The translations under genes were made by a program, and so were the position numbers. Under the pieces are notes generated by a model, which ran no database searches, had not been told where the DNA came from, and saw only the letters and a list, made by a program, of their open reading frames with translations. A stretch of 64,000 nucleotides of DNA, taken from assembly GCA_020073485.1 (NCBI GenBank), contig JAIQFB010000006.1, forward strand, positions 121,072 to 185,071, written 5' to 3'. The DNA comes from Terriglobia bacterium. GTDB taxonomy: Bacteria; Acidobacteriota; Terriglobia; Acidiferrales; UBA7541. Shown piece by piece: positions 47,649 to 56,053 of this stretch (within the stretch, counting starts at the first letter, position 1; the number at the start of each line of letters is the position of its first letter).

Positions 47649-48881
47649 TCAATCCGGCTCCTCGATCATGGATTCTTCGCGCACGACGACGACCACGCCG
47701 TTTTCGGTGACGTTATAGCGCTGGCGGTCGGCTTCGATGTCGTACCCGATTTCGGCGCGCTCCGGGATGGTGACGTGGCGGTCGATGATCGCGTTGCGAA
47801 CGCGGGCGTGGCGGCCGATGGTCACGTGGTTGAACAGGATGGACCTTTCGATCTCGCTGTAACTATTGACGCGCACGTCGTAGCCCACCACCGAGCGGTT
47901 CACGCGCCCTCCCGAAATGATCGAGCCCGCGGCCACAATGGAATCCAGGGCCGTGCCCATGCGTTGGGGATCGGCGAACACCGTTTTCATCGGGGGATAC
48001 TGGTGTTGCCAGGTGCGCAGCGGCCAGGTCTTATCGTACAGATTAAAGACCGGCGAGACGGAAACCAAGTCCATGTTGGCCTCGTAATAAGCCTCCACGG
48101 TGCCGACGTCGCGCCAGTACTGCGGGCCGACCTTGTTCTCATCGATGAAGTTGTACGCATACACGCGGTATTTGGAGAAAATGCGTGGCAGGATGTCGCG
48201 ACCGAAATCGTGCTTGGAGTTGGGATCCTCGGCGTCGGCCAGCAGGGCCGGAATCAGCAGTTGGGTGTTGAAGATGTAAACTCCCATGGAGGCGTTGACC
48301 ATGTCTGGGTGCAGGTGCGAACGCTTCGGATTGGTGGGTTTTTCCTCGAAGCCGTTGATGCGCCAGTTCGCGTCCGTCTCGATCACGCCAAAACGGCCCG
48401 CCGCTTCCTGGGCCGTGATTTCCAGCGTGGCCACGGTTACGTCCGCTCCCGAATCCACGTGCTGCTGAAGCATCTTCTGGTAATTCATCTTGTAGATATG
48501 GTCGCCGGAAAGAACGATGACGTAGCGCGAGTGCTCGCTGCCAATGGAATAAATGTTTTGGTAAACCGCGTCCGCCGTTCCCAGATACCAGTTCGTGGAG
48601 ACGCGCATCTGCGGCGGCAGGACTTCGATGAATTCGCCCAAGCCCAGCAATTGCGACCATCCCTGGCGGATGTGGCGGTTCAGCGAAAGGGCTTTGTACT
48701 GCGTCAGGACGAAGACGCGGCGCAGGTCGCTGTTGATGCAGTTGGACAGCGTGACATCAATAATGCGGTAGACGCCGCCGAAGGGCACGGCCGGCTTGGC
48801 GCGGTCGCGCGTCAGCGGCCACAGGCGTTCACCCTGTCCTCCGGCCAGCAGCACGCCGATCGCATCACGCATCAGGGGCAT
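47649..48881 (-). CDS. glgC: Glucose-1-phosphate adenylyltransferase
   Basis: 410 residues. Motifs: LLAGGQGERLWPLT, PFGGVYRIIDVTLSNC, SGDHIYKMNY, GFEEKP and a C-terminal left-handed beta-helix. It makes ADP-glucose for glycogen (or trehalose) synthesis. The start is the ATG at 48881. Same strand as eno/gpmI but separated by ~180 bp without features. The upstream ~220 bp holds the divergent rpsU promoter. Confidence 0.94.
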   Translation of the reverse strand: MPLMRDAIGVLLAGGQGERLWPLTRDRAKPAVPFGGVYRIIDVTLSNCINSDLRRVFVLTQYKALSLNRHIRQGWSQLLGLGEFIEVLPPQMRVSTNWYLGTADAVYQNIYSIGSEHSRYVIVLSGDHIYKMNYQKMLQQHVDSGADVTVATLEITAQEAAGRFGVIETDANWRINGFEEKPTNPKRSHLHPDMVNASMGVYIFNTQLLIPALLADAEDPNSKHDFGRDILPRIFSKYRVYAYNFIDENKVGPQYWRDVGTVEAYYEANMDLVSVSPVFNLYDKTWPLRTWQHQYPPMKTVFADPQRMGTALDSIVAAGSIISGGRVNRSVVGYDVRVNSYSEIERSILFNHVTIGRHARVRNAIIDRHVTIPERAEIGYDIEADRQRYNVTENGVVVVVREESMIEEPD

Positions 48882-49021
48882 CGTGCATCTCTCAGCCTGC
48901 GCCCGTGATTCCGGGGCAGGGCGCATTTCCGCCCCGCCATTCTATCAGGTACCGGGAAAAGTCCCATACCCAGTCCTTGCCGCGGGTTGCGTTTCCACGT
49001 CTACTCGAAAAAAAACAAAGC

Positions 49022-49050
49022 TTGACTTCGGGGAAAGGGTCCGCTAGAAG
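49022..49050 (+). promoter_or_regulatory. Candidate sigma-70 promoter for rpsU
   Basis: TTGACT (49022-49027), 17-base spacer, TAGAAG (49045-49050), about 100 bp upstream of the S21 gene. Confidence 0.45.
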
Positions 49051-49147
49051 TGAGTCCCAATAGGGTGTCATAAACGAACTAGCCTCTCATACCCTTATGA
49101 TAAACAGTAATTTTTGCCACATGCATTGGAAGGACGGTGATTTTTAA

Positions 49148-49345
49148 GTGGCTGAAGTCAGCATTCAAGAGGGTGAGTCTTTGGAAAATGCCCTGCGCCG
49201 TTTCAAGCGCAAGGTGCAACAAGAAGACATCATCAAAGAAATCAAGAAGCACAGTTATTACATGAAGCCGGGCGAGAAGCGCCGCGCAAAACAAGCGCTC
49301 TCGCGCAAGCGTCTGCGCAAGAAGCAGCGGCGGGAACTGGATTAA
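49148..49345 (+). CDS. rpsU: 30S ribosomal protein S21
   Basis: 65 residues from a GTG at 49148: family pattern ESLENALRRFKRKVQQE then KPGEKRRAKQALSRKRLRKKQRR, strongly basic C-terminus. Part of the small ribosomal subunit. Last clearly chromosomal housekeeping gene before the composition and layout change. Confidence 0.95.
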   Translation: MAEVSIQEGESLENALRRFKRKVQQEDIIKEIKKHSYYMKPGEKRRAKQALSRKRLRKKQRRELD

Positions 49346-49502
49346 GTTCCCCCGGAACGGCGACATGACCCACGGGATTTCCTAGGCACCTTCGGACGAG
49401 TCGGAAGCGGGATCCGAGTTAACCCTCGGCCAACCCGGCCCCATCCGGCTCGTACGAAGATGCTGCGGGCTCTGCAACCAGGGTAGAGCCACGGAGCAGC
49501 GT

Positions 49503-49805
49503 ATGGAATACCACGATAAGGTTCTGAAGTGTTCGGAATGCAATCAGGAGTTTGTCTTCACCGCCGGCGAACAGATGTTCTTCGCCGACAAGGGCTTCAA
49601 GAACGAGCCCAAGCGGTGCAAGGATTGCAAATCCAAGCGCTCTCAGAGCCCGGGCCAAGGCGTCAACAACCAGCGGTCGGAGACCAAAACGACCTGCTCG
49701 CAGTGTGGAAAGGAAACCACGGTTCCTTTCCGCCCGACGCAGGGGCGGCCAGTTTTCTGCCGGGAGTGCTTCCAGCAGAGGCGGGCCATGGGCTCCCCGG
49801 CGTAA
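49503..49805 (+). CDS. CxxC zinc-ribbon protein
   Basis: 100 residues. Two zinc ribbons: CSECNQEF...CKDCK at ~10-46 and CSQCGKE...CRECF at ~64-90. The N-terminal part (YHDKVLKCSECNQEFVFTAGEQMFFADKGFKNEPKRCKDC) matches the probable zinc-ribbon domain found beside or within many bacterial proteins. Presumably nucleic-acid or protein binding. The ~120 bp before it and ~170 bp after it carry no gene I can support. Confidence 0.85.
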   Translation: MEYHDKVLKCSECNQEFVFTAGEQMFFADKGFKNEPKRCKDCKSKRSQSPGQGVNNQRSETKTTCSQCGKETTVPFRPTQGRPVFCRECFQQRRAMGSPA

Positions 49806-49980
49806 GGCAAGCGAGAACCGAATCCCGGTGTCGCACGTCGCTCCCTCGGCACGAGGCGCGCGAGCCTCTCTTTCCGTACCCACCCGGTGCGCAGCCATTG
49901 CTGGTGCGCCAAGATTGAATTTCTAATCCCGCGTCAAGCCGGAATCTCGTCTGTTTGCCTGGATTAAGTCCCGATTCCTC

Positions 49981-50226
49981 ATGCTTCCGAACCATTCTCC
50001 CACGGGCTTCTGTTGGGGCTACGGCGGTAGCGGTCCGGCACAGCTTGCACTGGCGATTTTACTCGAACATTTTCACGGCGACCAAGAGCGTGCTCTTGCG
50101 TTGTATCAGGACTTCAAGTGGAAGGTCATCGCCGGACTGCCACAGGATCAGGACTTTGTTCTGACTGACGAGCAGGTGGAAAGTGTCATCAGCGAAATTG
50201 ACATTGAACGGATGAAACGTGGCTGA
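49981..50226 (+). CDS. DUF6166-like protein, N-terminally truncated
   Basis: 81 residues from the ATG at 49981. The segment NHSPTGFCWGYGGSGPAQLALAILL followed by ALALYQDFKWKVIAGLP is what I recall of DUF6166 proteins, whose conserved region normally starts well before this motif. Here the motif begins at residue 4 and the frame upstream is not homologous-looking, so the N-terminal part appears cut away. It is the first gene of the phage-like block and overlaps the next gene by 8 bp. Confidence 0.7.
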   Translation: MLPNHSPTGFCWGYGGSGPAQLALAILLEHFHGDQERALALYQDFKWKVIAGLPQDQDFVLTDEQVESVISEIDIERMKRG

Positions 50227-50767
50227 TCTCCTCAAACTCGTTTATTGGGATGACCCGGCGTTGTCCACCGTCTGCGAGACGGTCATGGACAATGAGTTCG
50301 GCCCGAAGATGGAAGAGTTCGGGCAGCAGTTGTTGGCGACCATGGATGCCGCTCCCGGTGTCGGGTTGGCGGCACCGCAGGTGGGGATCACTAAGCGGAT
50401 TTTCGCTATGCGGTTCCCCGATCACGAAGGGCTAAAGCCGATGGTGATCGTCAACCCCACGCTGGAACTTAGCGGCAGCACCCGGTACGAGCGGGAAGGT
50501 TGCCTGTCAGTGCCGGGAGTGTTCGAGCAGGTCGCACGGGCTGAAAAAGCCGATCTGCGATTCAAGACTTTGGACAACATCGAAGCGGTCATGGAACTGA
50601 CCAACATCGATGCACGAGTTGCACAGCATGAGTTCGACCATTTGAACGGAATCATGTTCTTCAACTATCTGGACGTTCGTCCGACCTACGGTCGCCGGAT
50701 GTCAAAACAGGTCAGCAAGCAAGTCCTGCGAGAGTGGGAACGAGAGAAGGCGAAACGTGGACTCTAG
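50219..50767 (+). CDS. def: Peptide deformylase
   Basis: 182 residues from a GTG at 50219. All three PDF motifs are intact: GVGLAAPQVG, EGCLSVPG and HEFDHLNG, so it should be an active Fe/Zn deformylase that removes N-formyl groups from new proteins. It overlaps the genes on both sides, as do its neighbours. Peptide deformylases are known from large phages, where they probably support expression of phage proteins. Confidence 0.95.
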   Translation: MADLLKLVYWDDPALSTVCETVMDNEFGPKMEEFGQQLLATMDAAPGVGLAAPQVGITKRIFAMRFPDHEGLKPMVIVNPTLELSGSTRYEREGCLSVPGVFEQVARAEKADLRFKTLDNIEAVMELTNIDARVAQHEFDHLNGIMFFNYLDVRPTYGRRMSKQVSKQVLREWEREKAKRGL

Positions 50768-50966
50768 CTATTTCGTAACCAAGGACGCCGACGTTGCCGT
50801 CATGCTGCTCAAGGAAGGCAAAGGTGTCATGCTCGATCTGTCCGGGATGCCCCGCGAAGAGTCCGACGCTTTATGGTTGGAGTTCCAGCGGAAGTACGAT
50901 AAGATGGTTGCTGACGCCGCACCCCGGCGCACAGCGGAGCTACTATGGGAAAAGCAACAATCGTAG
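50757..50966 (+). CDS. Small hypothetical protein, 69 aa
   Basis: 69 residues starting at a GTG that overlaps the deformylase stop. Mixed alpha/beta, no Cys clusters; not recognised. The overlap at both ends (next gene starts 22 bp before its stop) supports it as real. Confidence 0.6.
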   Translation: MDSSYFVTKDADVAVMLLKEGKGVMLDLSGMPREESDALWLEFQRKYDKMVADAAPRRTAELLWEKQQS

Positions 50967-51199
50967 TTGAGCAGTACACGCCGAAAGAACAGAAGTACAT
51001 TGCGGTGGACAACCTTCGGGCTATGTTCCAGTGCTATGTCAATTTGGTTCGCGACCGGGCACTGGTTCCTCCGGGCATCGGCAATGGACTTTGTGATTAC
51101 GAGGAGCGGTTCAAAGTGGAGTTCAATAAACTGCTCGACTTGATGGGGATCGACAAGAAGCAGGTCGGTTTCCAAGGGGTCGAGTACCCGAAGAGGTAA
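50945..51199 (+). CDS. Small hypothetical protein, 84 aa
   Basis: 84 residues, helical and charged (NLRAMFQCYVNLVRDRAL, RFKVEFNKLLDLMGIDKK). Not recognised. Part of the dense co-directional run. Confidence 0.65.
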   Translation: MGKATIVVEQYTPKEQKYIAVDNLRAMFQCYVNLVRDRALVPPGIGNGLCDYEERFKVEFNKLLDLMGIDKKQVGFQGVEYPKR

Positions 51200-51202
51200 G
51201 TG

Positions 51203-51385
51203 ATGCAAGATGATTCCGCAGACATCTCCAAGGCTTTGATTTTGTATCCGGGCGATGGTGTGACCATCGTGGTAGGGGAGAAAACGTATCGCGGCACGTT
51301 GGTCAATGACGAGGGTCGTTGGTACGTGCTGGTGCTCGGTGCAGAGCCCGGTGAACGCAAGGAAGTTGTGATCGCAAAGCTATGA
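51203..51385 (+). CDS. Small hypothetical protein, 60 aa
   Basis: 60 residues from the ATG at 51203, with AGAGG upstream. The GDGVTIVVGEKTYRGTLV...WYVLVLG pattern suggests a small beta barrel (SH3-like). Function unknown; overlaps the next gene by 4 bp. Confidence 0.65.
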   Translation: MQDDSADISKALILYPGDGVTIVVGEKTYRGTLVNDEGRWYVLVLGAEPGERKEVVIAKL

Positions 51386-51687
51386 TCGAAAAAGTCGAAT
51401 ACCCGGAGTTCCACACCTTCGAAGAGGGTAAGCAGTTCCTTGCTCAGGGAAATTGGATCGACTACGAGGTTAAGGTCGGACACCACAACGGTGCACTGAT
51501 GACTCGTGAGACATGGCTGGAAAGTGTGGCTGACCACAGTTTCATCGACTACGACGGTATGGGCAACGAACTGACTGAGGACGGTATAGTCCTCGGCGTA
51601 GCGCCGGGAGAACCCGGCTGGATATACCCGTCTCAGGCGGCAAGAATTCGCCCGGAGACAAAATACATCCTTTGGTACAACCGATAG
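51382..51687 (+). CDS. Hypothetical protein, 101 aa
   Basis: 101 residues, acidic, starting in an ATGA overlap with the preceding gene. No recognised motif. Ends 6 bp before the polynucleotide kinase start. Confidence 0.7.
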   Translation: MIEKVEYPEFHTFEEGKQFLAQGNWIDYEVKVGHHNGALMTRETWLESVADHSFIDYDGMGNELTEDGIVLGVAPGEPGWIYPSQAARIRPETKYILWYNR

Positions 51688-51692
51688 GACTT

Positions 51693-52835
51693 ATGGCGAA
51701 CCGAGAATACAGGGAAGAGCGTTACGACTACACCGATGGGCGTGAACATGCCCCGGAGTTGATCGTCGCAGTCGGCATCTCCGGCTCAGGGAAATCTACG
51801 GAGATCACCCAACTGGTGAAGCGGTCGCAGGGCAAGACGATCCGCCTAAACCGTGACGAGATGCGTAAGATGCTCTTCTGCGGGGCCGACTGGAACAAGC
51901 GGAACGAGGACTATGTCCGCAAGATTCAGATGGAGGATGCCCGTATCGCCCTCCAGATGGGTAAGAACGTGGTGATCGACGACACCAACTGCATCCGGCA
52001 GACCCGGCAGAAGTGGGAAGAATTGGCGGTCGATCTGCACGTGCACCTGCGTTTCTTGATTTGGCAGGTGGACTTGAAGGTCGCTGTTGAGCGGGACGCG
52101 GAACGCGGAGTAGAGTGCCCCGCCTGCAAGCGTCCGAAGGGTGCAATGGTGGGTGAGGAAATCATCCGCCGTCAAGCAAAGGACTTGGGACAATTCAGCA
52201 TGAACCGGGAAGTCAAGGCAGCGACGTTGACCCGCCCCTATTGGGAGCGGCAGCAGCTTCTCAAGGGAGGCTTCATCCCCCGTCTGCCCGGACGCCCGTG
52301 GATTCTGGTGGACGTGGATGGAACGCTGGCGAAGCGCGGCGACCGTGGTCGGTTCGAGGAACACAAGGTCATCCTCGATACGTATTACGAGGACATCTGC
52401 ACATGGGTTCGGGCGTTGTATCCGTTTTACAACATCGCAATCGTGTCCGGACGGCAGGACTTCTGCGGCGACGACACCTGTGACTGGTTGGTAGCGGGAG
52501 ACATCCCGTTCGACCGCATCATCATGCGGTACACGCGGGATAATCGCCCTGACTATCAGGTCAAGGAAGAAATCCTGCGAGAGTTGCAGGCCGTTCTCGG
52601 TACGAGCGTAGGCTACTTCGACAAGGACGACAACTTTAAGGTGCCTGACGAAGGGATCGCGTTCGTGATCGACGACCGTCCGCAGGTTGTGAAGATGTGG
52701 CGGACGCACGGCGTGGTGGTGTTCCCGGTTCGGGGTGTGGATAAGCACAGCCCGAACTGCACGGAGCAGCACAAAGACAAGCCGTGGTACAAAGATGGCT
52801 ACTGTAGCGATTGCGGGGCCGTAGAGGGCTTCTAA
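51693..52835 (+). CDS. pnk: Polynucleotide 5'-kinase / 3'-phosphatase (T4 Pnkp-like)
   Basis: 380 residues. The N-terminal kinase has P-loop GISGSGKS (28-36) and LNRDEMRKM with Asp55/Arg58 at the positions of the T4 Pnkp catalytic D35/R38, then DDTN. The C-terminal phosphatase (HAD-like) starts with DVDGTLA, nucleophile Asp207 and Asp209. T4 Pnkp is 301 residues; this protein has a C-terminal extension with a CxnH...CxxC zinc-ribbon pattern, and an internal CPACK insertion near 142-146. It heals RNA ends (5'-OH to 5'-P, removal of 3'-P or 2',3'-cyclic P) for ligation. An RNA ligase gene follows 2.1 kb downstream. Confidence 0.93.
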   Translation: MANREYREERYDYTDGREHAPELIVAVGISGSGKSTEITQLVKRSQGKTIRLNRDEMRKMLFCGADWNKRNEDYVRKIQMEDARIALQMGKNVVIDDTNCIRQTRQKWEELAVDLHVHLRFLIWQVDLKVAVERDAERGVECPACKRPKGAMVGEEIIRRQAKDLGQFSMNREVKAATLTRPYWERQQLLKGGFIPRLPGRPWILVDVDGTLAKRGDRGRFEEHKVILDTYYEDICTWVRALYPFYNIAIVSGRQDFCGDDTCDWLVAGDIPFDRIIMRYTRDNRPDYQVKEEILRELQAVLGTSVGYFDKDDNFKVPDEGIAFVIDDRPQVVKMWRTHGVVVFPVRGVDKHSPNCTEQHKDKPWYKDGYCSDCGAVEGF

Positions 52836-53020
52836 TGGCTATAGTGGACAACTTCCGGGGCACAGTGGAGCAGGGATGCTCCCTGTGCCGCTGGTTTGGG
52901 CACGTGAAAGCGTACCCAGCCCACTGGCGGACGCACAGCTTGGGGGAACGAGCAAGCTGGCAGGCTAGGCGGTTGGTTTTGAAGATTTGGATGGCAATCG
53001 ATAACCCGTTTCGAGGCTAA
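52835..53020 (+). CDS. Small hypothetical protein, 61 aa
   Basis: 61 residues from the ATG overlapping the kinase stop (TAATG). Aromatic and basic (CSLCRWFGHVKAYPAHWRTH), one CxxC. Not recognised. Confidence 0.55.
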   Translation: MAIVDNFRGTVEQGCSLCRWFGHVKAYPAHWRTHSLGERASWQARRLVLKIWMAIDNPFRG

Positions 53021-53022
53021 CT

Positions 53023-53295
53023 ATGGGTCGGCAAATCATACAGCAACCGGATGGGAAGTTCGCGGTGTGGTCGTCTAATTCAGACAGCTTCCTGATGATT
53101 GATGCCACGAAGCAGGAGATCGTCGATGAGTTCGCCGAGGAAGCACGCCGAGACGCCGTTGAACACGTCGAACAGATTTTCACGAAATTGGCGAACGGGA
53201 TTAAGCCGTACTACCAGTTCACATTGACGTGGGAAGAAGCGATAGCGGATTACGAACGCATCCATAAAAAAGTGTTCGAACCGATGGAGTTTTAA
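53023..53295 (+). CDS. Small hypothetical protein, 90 aa
   Basis: 90 residues, charged and helical (DEFAEEARRDAVEHVEQIF). No recognised family. Stop overlaps the next start by one base. Confidence 0.65.
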   Translation: MGRQIIQQPDGKFAVWSSNSDSFLMIDATKQEIVDEFAEEARRDAVEHVEQIFTKLANGIKPYYQFTLTWEEAIADYERIHKKVFEPMEF

Positions 53296-53570
53296 TGTCT
53301 GAACTGAATCTGGTAGAAGCATACACGTTTCGGCTGATGGGCGTAGAACTTGAAAAGTTCCTCGCATGGGAAGAAGAGCACAACAAGACTTGCCCGTTCT
53401 ATGACGACGGCACGTCCCCGATCTGCCCCTCCGGTGCCATCGGTGGTCAGATGACTTTCAGCTTCACGAACACCGGGCTCGGCACCATTGTAGTGGTTGA
53501 GTGCCTGTGTTACACGGTCCACAAGAACGAAAAGGGCAAGATCAATGTCACAGACTTCGACAGTTGGTAA
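53295..53570 (+). CDS. Small hypothetical protein, 91 aa
   Basis: 91 residues with four Cys in two halves (CPFYDDGTSPIC, CLC), possibly metal binding. Ends overlapping the MerC-like gene by 26 bp. Not recognised. Confidence 0.65.
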   Translation: MSELNLVEAYTFRLMGVELEKFLAWEEEHNKTCPFYDDGTSPICPSGAIGGQMTFSFTNTGLGTIVVVECLCYTVHKNEKGKINVTDFDSW

Positions 53571-53949
53571 GCTGGACAAGGCCGGGGCGACAGCATCGTT
53601 GGTTTGTGCGATCCATTGCATAACGCTGCCGCTGCTCTTTGCCATCGTTCCAGCGGTTGGACTGACGTGGCTGGACAACCCGTGGTTTGACCGGGCGTTC
53701 CTGATTGCCGCCATGGTATTCGTACTGCTGGCACATCCACGCGGGTACATACGGCACCGCCGATGCATCCCGGCGATCTTGGCTACATGCGGGATCATCA
53801 TGGTGGTGTTGGCGGTCTCCCTGTGGGAGAACGTCGTGGCGCATCATTATCTCGTTGCGGTAGGCGGCGTCATCATCGCGTCCTCGCACTGGTTGAATCG
53901 ACATTATTTTCATCATGCGTGTTGTGAGGGTCACCATCATGGCAAATGA
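53545..53949 (+). CDS. MerC-like membrane protein
   Basis: 134 residues with four hydrophobic segments and the MerC-domain opening SLVCAIHCITLPLL (Cys21, Cys25), plus a His/Cys-rich C-terminus (HHACCEGHHHGK). MerC-type proteins transport Hg(II) or other metals, and related domains are found in uncharacterised membrane proteins. No other mer gene is near, so mercury resistance is not established; unusual cargo for a phage-like block. Confidence 0.75.
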   Translation: MSQTSTVGKLDKAGATASLVCAIHCITLPLLFAIVPAVGLTWLDNPWFDRAFLIAAMVFVLLAHPRGYIRHRRCIPAILATCGIIMVVLAVSLWENVVAHHYLVAVGGVIIASSHWLNRHYFHHACCEGHHHGK

Positions 53950-54247
53950 GTATTTCGTCATTTCGTTGAAGTGGACGGTAGGCGCAGACTACATCGTATT
54001 CTGGCGTCCGGACGCTGCCGGATACACCGCAGACCTTGGTCAGGCGGGACGATACAGCCAAGAGCAGCTTGACCGCGACCGCAGCTACTACGATGATGGA
54101 AAGAACACGCTGGCGGTGCCGTGTGACGAGATCGAGCCTCTGGCATGGCGGGTGGTCAACGACCAAAAGCTGCATGGTGAGGATGGGATTTTGAAGAAGC
54201 ATGGCGTAGACTGGCAGAAGGTGCTGGTTGCCAAGGGGAAGGGATAA
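53939..54247 (+). CDS. Hypothetical protein, 102 aa
   Basis: 102 residues; soluble, with a sequence (YFVISLKWTVGADYIVFWRPDAAGYTADLGQAGRYS) that looks like a small beta-rich fold. Resembles uncharacterised phage proteins in style, but I do not recognise it. Overlaps the preceding gene by 11 bp. Confidence 0.65.
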   Translation: MANEYFVISLKWTVGADYIVFWRPDAAGYTADLGQAGRYSQEQLDRDRSYYDDGKNTLAVPCDEIEPLAWRVVNDQKLHGEDGILKKHGVDWQKVLVAKGKG

Positions 54248-54251
54248 GACG

Positions 54252-54584
54252 ATGAAGTTGACGAAACCTGACGATGTCCTGACGGTGACTACCAGCATGA
54301 ATTTGAACGGCTGGTTCAAGCGGGGCGATCAGATCGTGATTAGCGGCATGGTTGCCGTCCGCCAAAACATCCCCGGTTTCGCTACCAGCGTGCTGGGTGA
54401 TATGAACGGCCAGTACGTTGTCGAGCGGGTGAAGGGCAATCAGTTGCTCGTTCAGCCTGCGACTTTCTGGGACCACGTGCGGCATTACGCGATCCGTTTC
54501 GCTCAGTGGGTTCGCTGGCACTGGTATGGCATGATTGACACCGTGGGGGACGCATGGAAGCAACTGCGGAAGAAGTTAAGCTAA
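54252..54584 (+). CDS. Hypothetical protein, 110 aa
   Basis: 110 residues with a beta-rich N-terminus and an amphipathic C-terminal helix (WVRWHWYGMIDTVGDAWKQLRKKL). Not recognised. Overlaps the next gene by 31 bp. Confidence 0.65.
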   Translation: MKLTKPDDVLTVTTSMNLNGWFKRGDQIVISGMVAVRQNIPGFATSVLGDMNGQYVVERVKGNQLLVQPATFWDHVRHYAIRFAQWVRWHWYGMIDTVGDAWKQLRKKLS

Positions 54585-54922
54585 ACCGGGAAGCGATGTT
54601 TGCCCGAATGGATCGGGAACAACAAGAAGCCATCGCAGAGGGTAGGGCGTGTCCAAAATGTCACAGCCCGAACAAGGCTGCCCGGTGGTTCTACCGCGAT
54701 AGCGACGGCCCTCAACTTACACGGTGCGAGAACTATGAGTTTCACTCTCGCCCCCGCAGACGGAAGTTGCCCATGCCCCGGCAAGATTGGTACATGGCAT
54801 ACATGCTCAGCATTTTGGCGGGTGCTTGTTTTTTCGATGGTAGCCGGGTCAGCGGCGGGATTTGCTTAGCGATATCCGTCCTGCTTGTTGTGATTGAGGA
54901 CGGTTTTGGGGTACGCTTGTGA
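54554..54922 (+). CDS. Zinc-ribbon protein with membrane segment, 122 aa
   Basis: 122 residues: coiled helical N-terminus, CPKCH (Cys33, Cys36) with a later Cys/His pair, then two hydrophobic stretches near 82-117. Could be membrane-associated. Not recognised. Confidence 0.65.
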   Translation: MEATAEEVKLNREAMFARMDREQQEAIAEGRACPKCHSPNKAARWFYRDSDGPQLTRCENYEFHSRPRRRKLPMPRQDWYMAYMLSILAGACFFDGSRVSGGICLAISVLLVVIEDGFGVRL

Positions 54923-54934
54923 GAAAGGGATACG

Positions 54935-56053
54935 ATGCCTGTTTTACTACAAGACATAATGCCTATCGATTTGCTGGAGAAGCACATCGAGGACGGCGTA
55001 GTACGTAAGCAGGTCCACCCGGACTATCCCGACACTCTTTTCATCCTGAATTACTCGGAGCAGGCGCAGTTTGGCCGCATCTGGGATCAAGTCACGAACA
55101 AGTGCCGTGGCTTGATCGTCGCGGGTTCTTGCTACTGCGATGCTGTGGTCGTGGCTCGTCCGTTCAACAAGTTCCACAACATCAATACGACCTACGTCCC
55201 GGAGACGATGGAAGAGAATCTCCCGAAGGACGTGCCGCCGACCGTCACCCAGAAGTTGGACGGTTCGATGGGCGTGCTCTACAAGTGGGATCACCAGACA
55301 TGGGTTGCAACCCGTGGCTCGTTCCAGTCGGAACAGGCGCGGTGGGCGACCGCGTGGATGCGTGCGCACGAAGCGAAGCACGGATACTCGGTTTGGCTGG
55401 ACGAGTACACCCCGGTCTTCGAGATCATCTATGCTGACAACCGGATTGTCGTTGACTACGACTTTGAGGGACTCGTGTTGCTGTCACTCATCAACAAGGC
55501 AACGGGGAGGGAGATGGATCGTGCGCTTGTGGAGTCGATGGCGACGTTCAATCGTATAAACGTGGTCAAACTGTTCGATAAGTCGTTGTCGGAGTGTGCA
55601 GCGGAGAACACCCTGAACGAGGAGGGGTACGTTCTGACCTATAAGAACGGGGTAAAAGTCAAGGTAAAATTCGCTGATTATGTGCGCCTCCACCGGGTAC
55701 TAACTGGATTGAATCCAAAGGGGATATGGGAACTACTAGCCAAAAATCAGGTCGAATCGGTAGAATTGATATTGAAGGACGACAAAATGCCGGAAGCCTT
55801 CAAGACTTGGTTCTCCGGTTGGGTCGGACATCTCCGGGAAACATTCCGGAAACTGGAAGAGGAATCACAGGCGGTCTTTGCGGGCCGTCCGGTTGAGGGC
55901 ACCCGAAAGGATAATGCCCTCTACTTTCAGAAGACCCCGCACCTTTGCTCGATGCTGTTCGCGATGCTGGACGGTAAGCAGTACGCCGACATCATCTGGG
56001 ATCGGCTCAAGCCAAGGGCAGATGAAAAGACCTTCAAGAAGGATGGAGAATAA
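54935..56053 (+). CDS. rnlA: RNA ligase, T4 Rnl1-like
   Basis: 372 residues (T4 Rnl1: 374). Nucleotidyltransferase motif I is KLDGS with the AMP-accepting Lys107; motif III is FEIIYADNRIVVDY (162-175), motif IV EEGYVLTYKNG (229-239) and motif V KVKVKF (241-246). Together with a Pnkp homologue it can reseal cleaved tRNA anticodon loops, the role described for T4 Rnl1. The gene sits 2.1 kb after the kinase, with small genes between. Confidence 0.92.
   Translation: MPVLLQDIMPIDLLEKHIEDGVVRKQVHPDYPDTLFILNYSEQAQFGRIWDQVTNKCRGLIVAGSCYCDAVVVARPFNKFHNINTTYVPETMEENLPKDVPPTVTQKLDGSMGVLYKWDHQTWVATRGSFQSEQARWATAWMRAHEAKHGYSVWLDEYTPVFEIIYADNRIVVDYDFEGLVLLSLINKATGREMDRALVESMATFNRINVVKLFDKSLSECAAENTLNEEGYVLTYKNGVKVKVKFADYVRLHRVLTGLNPKGIWELLAKNQVESVELILKDDKMPEAFKTWFSGWVGHLRETFRKLEEESQAVFAGRPVEGTRKDNALYFQKTPHLCSMLFAMLDGKQYADIIWDRLKPRADEKTFKKDGE

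Noticed and set aside
53545..53949. A mercury-resistance operon
   Set aside because: There is only a MerC-like protein; no MerR, MerA, MerT or MerP is nearby.
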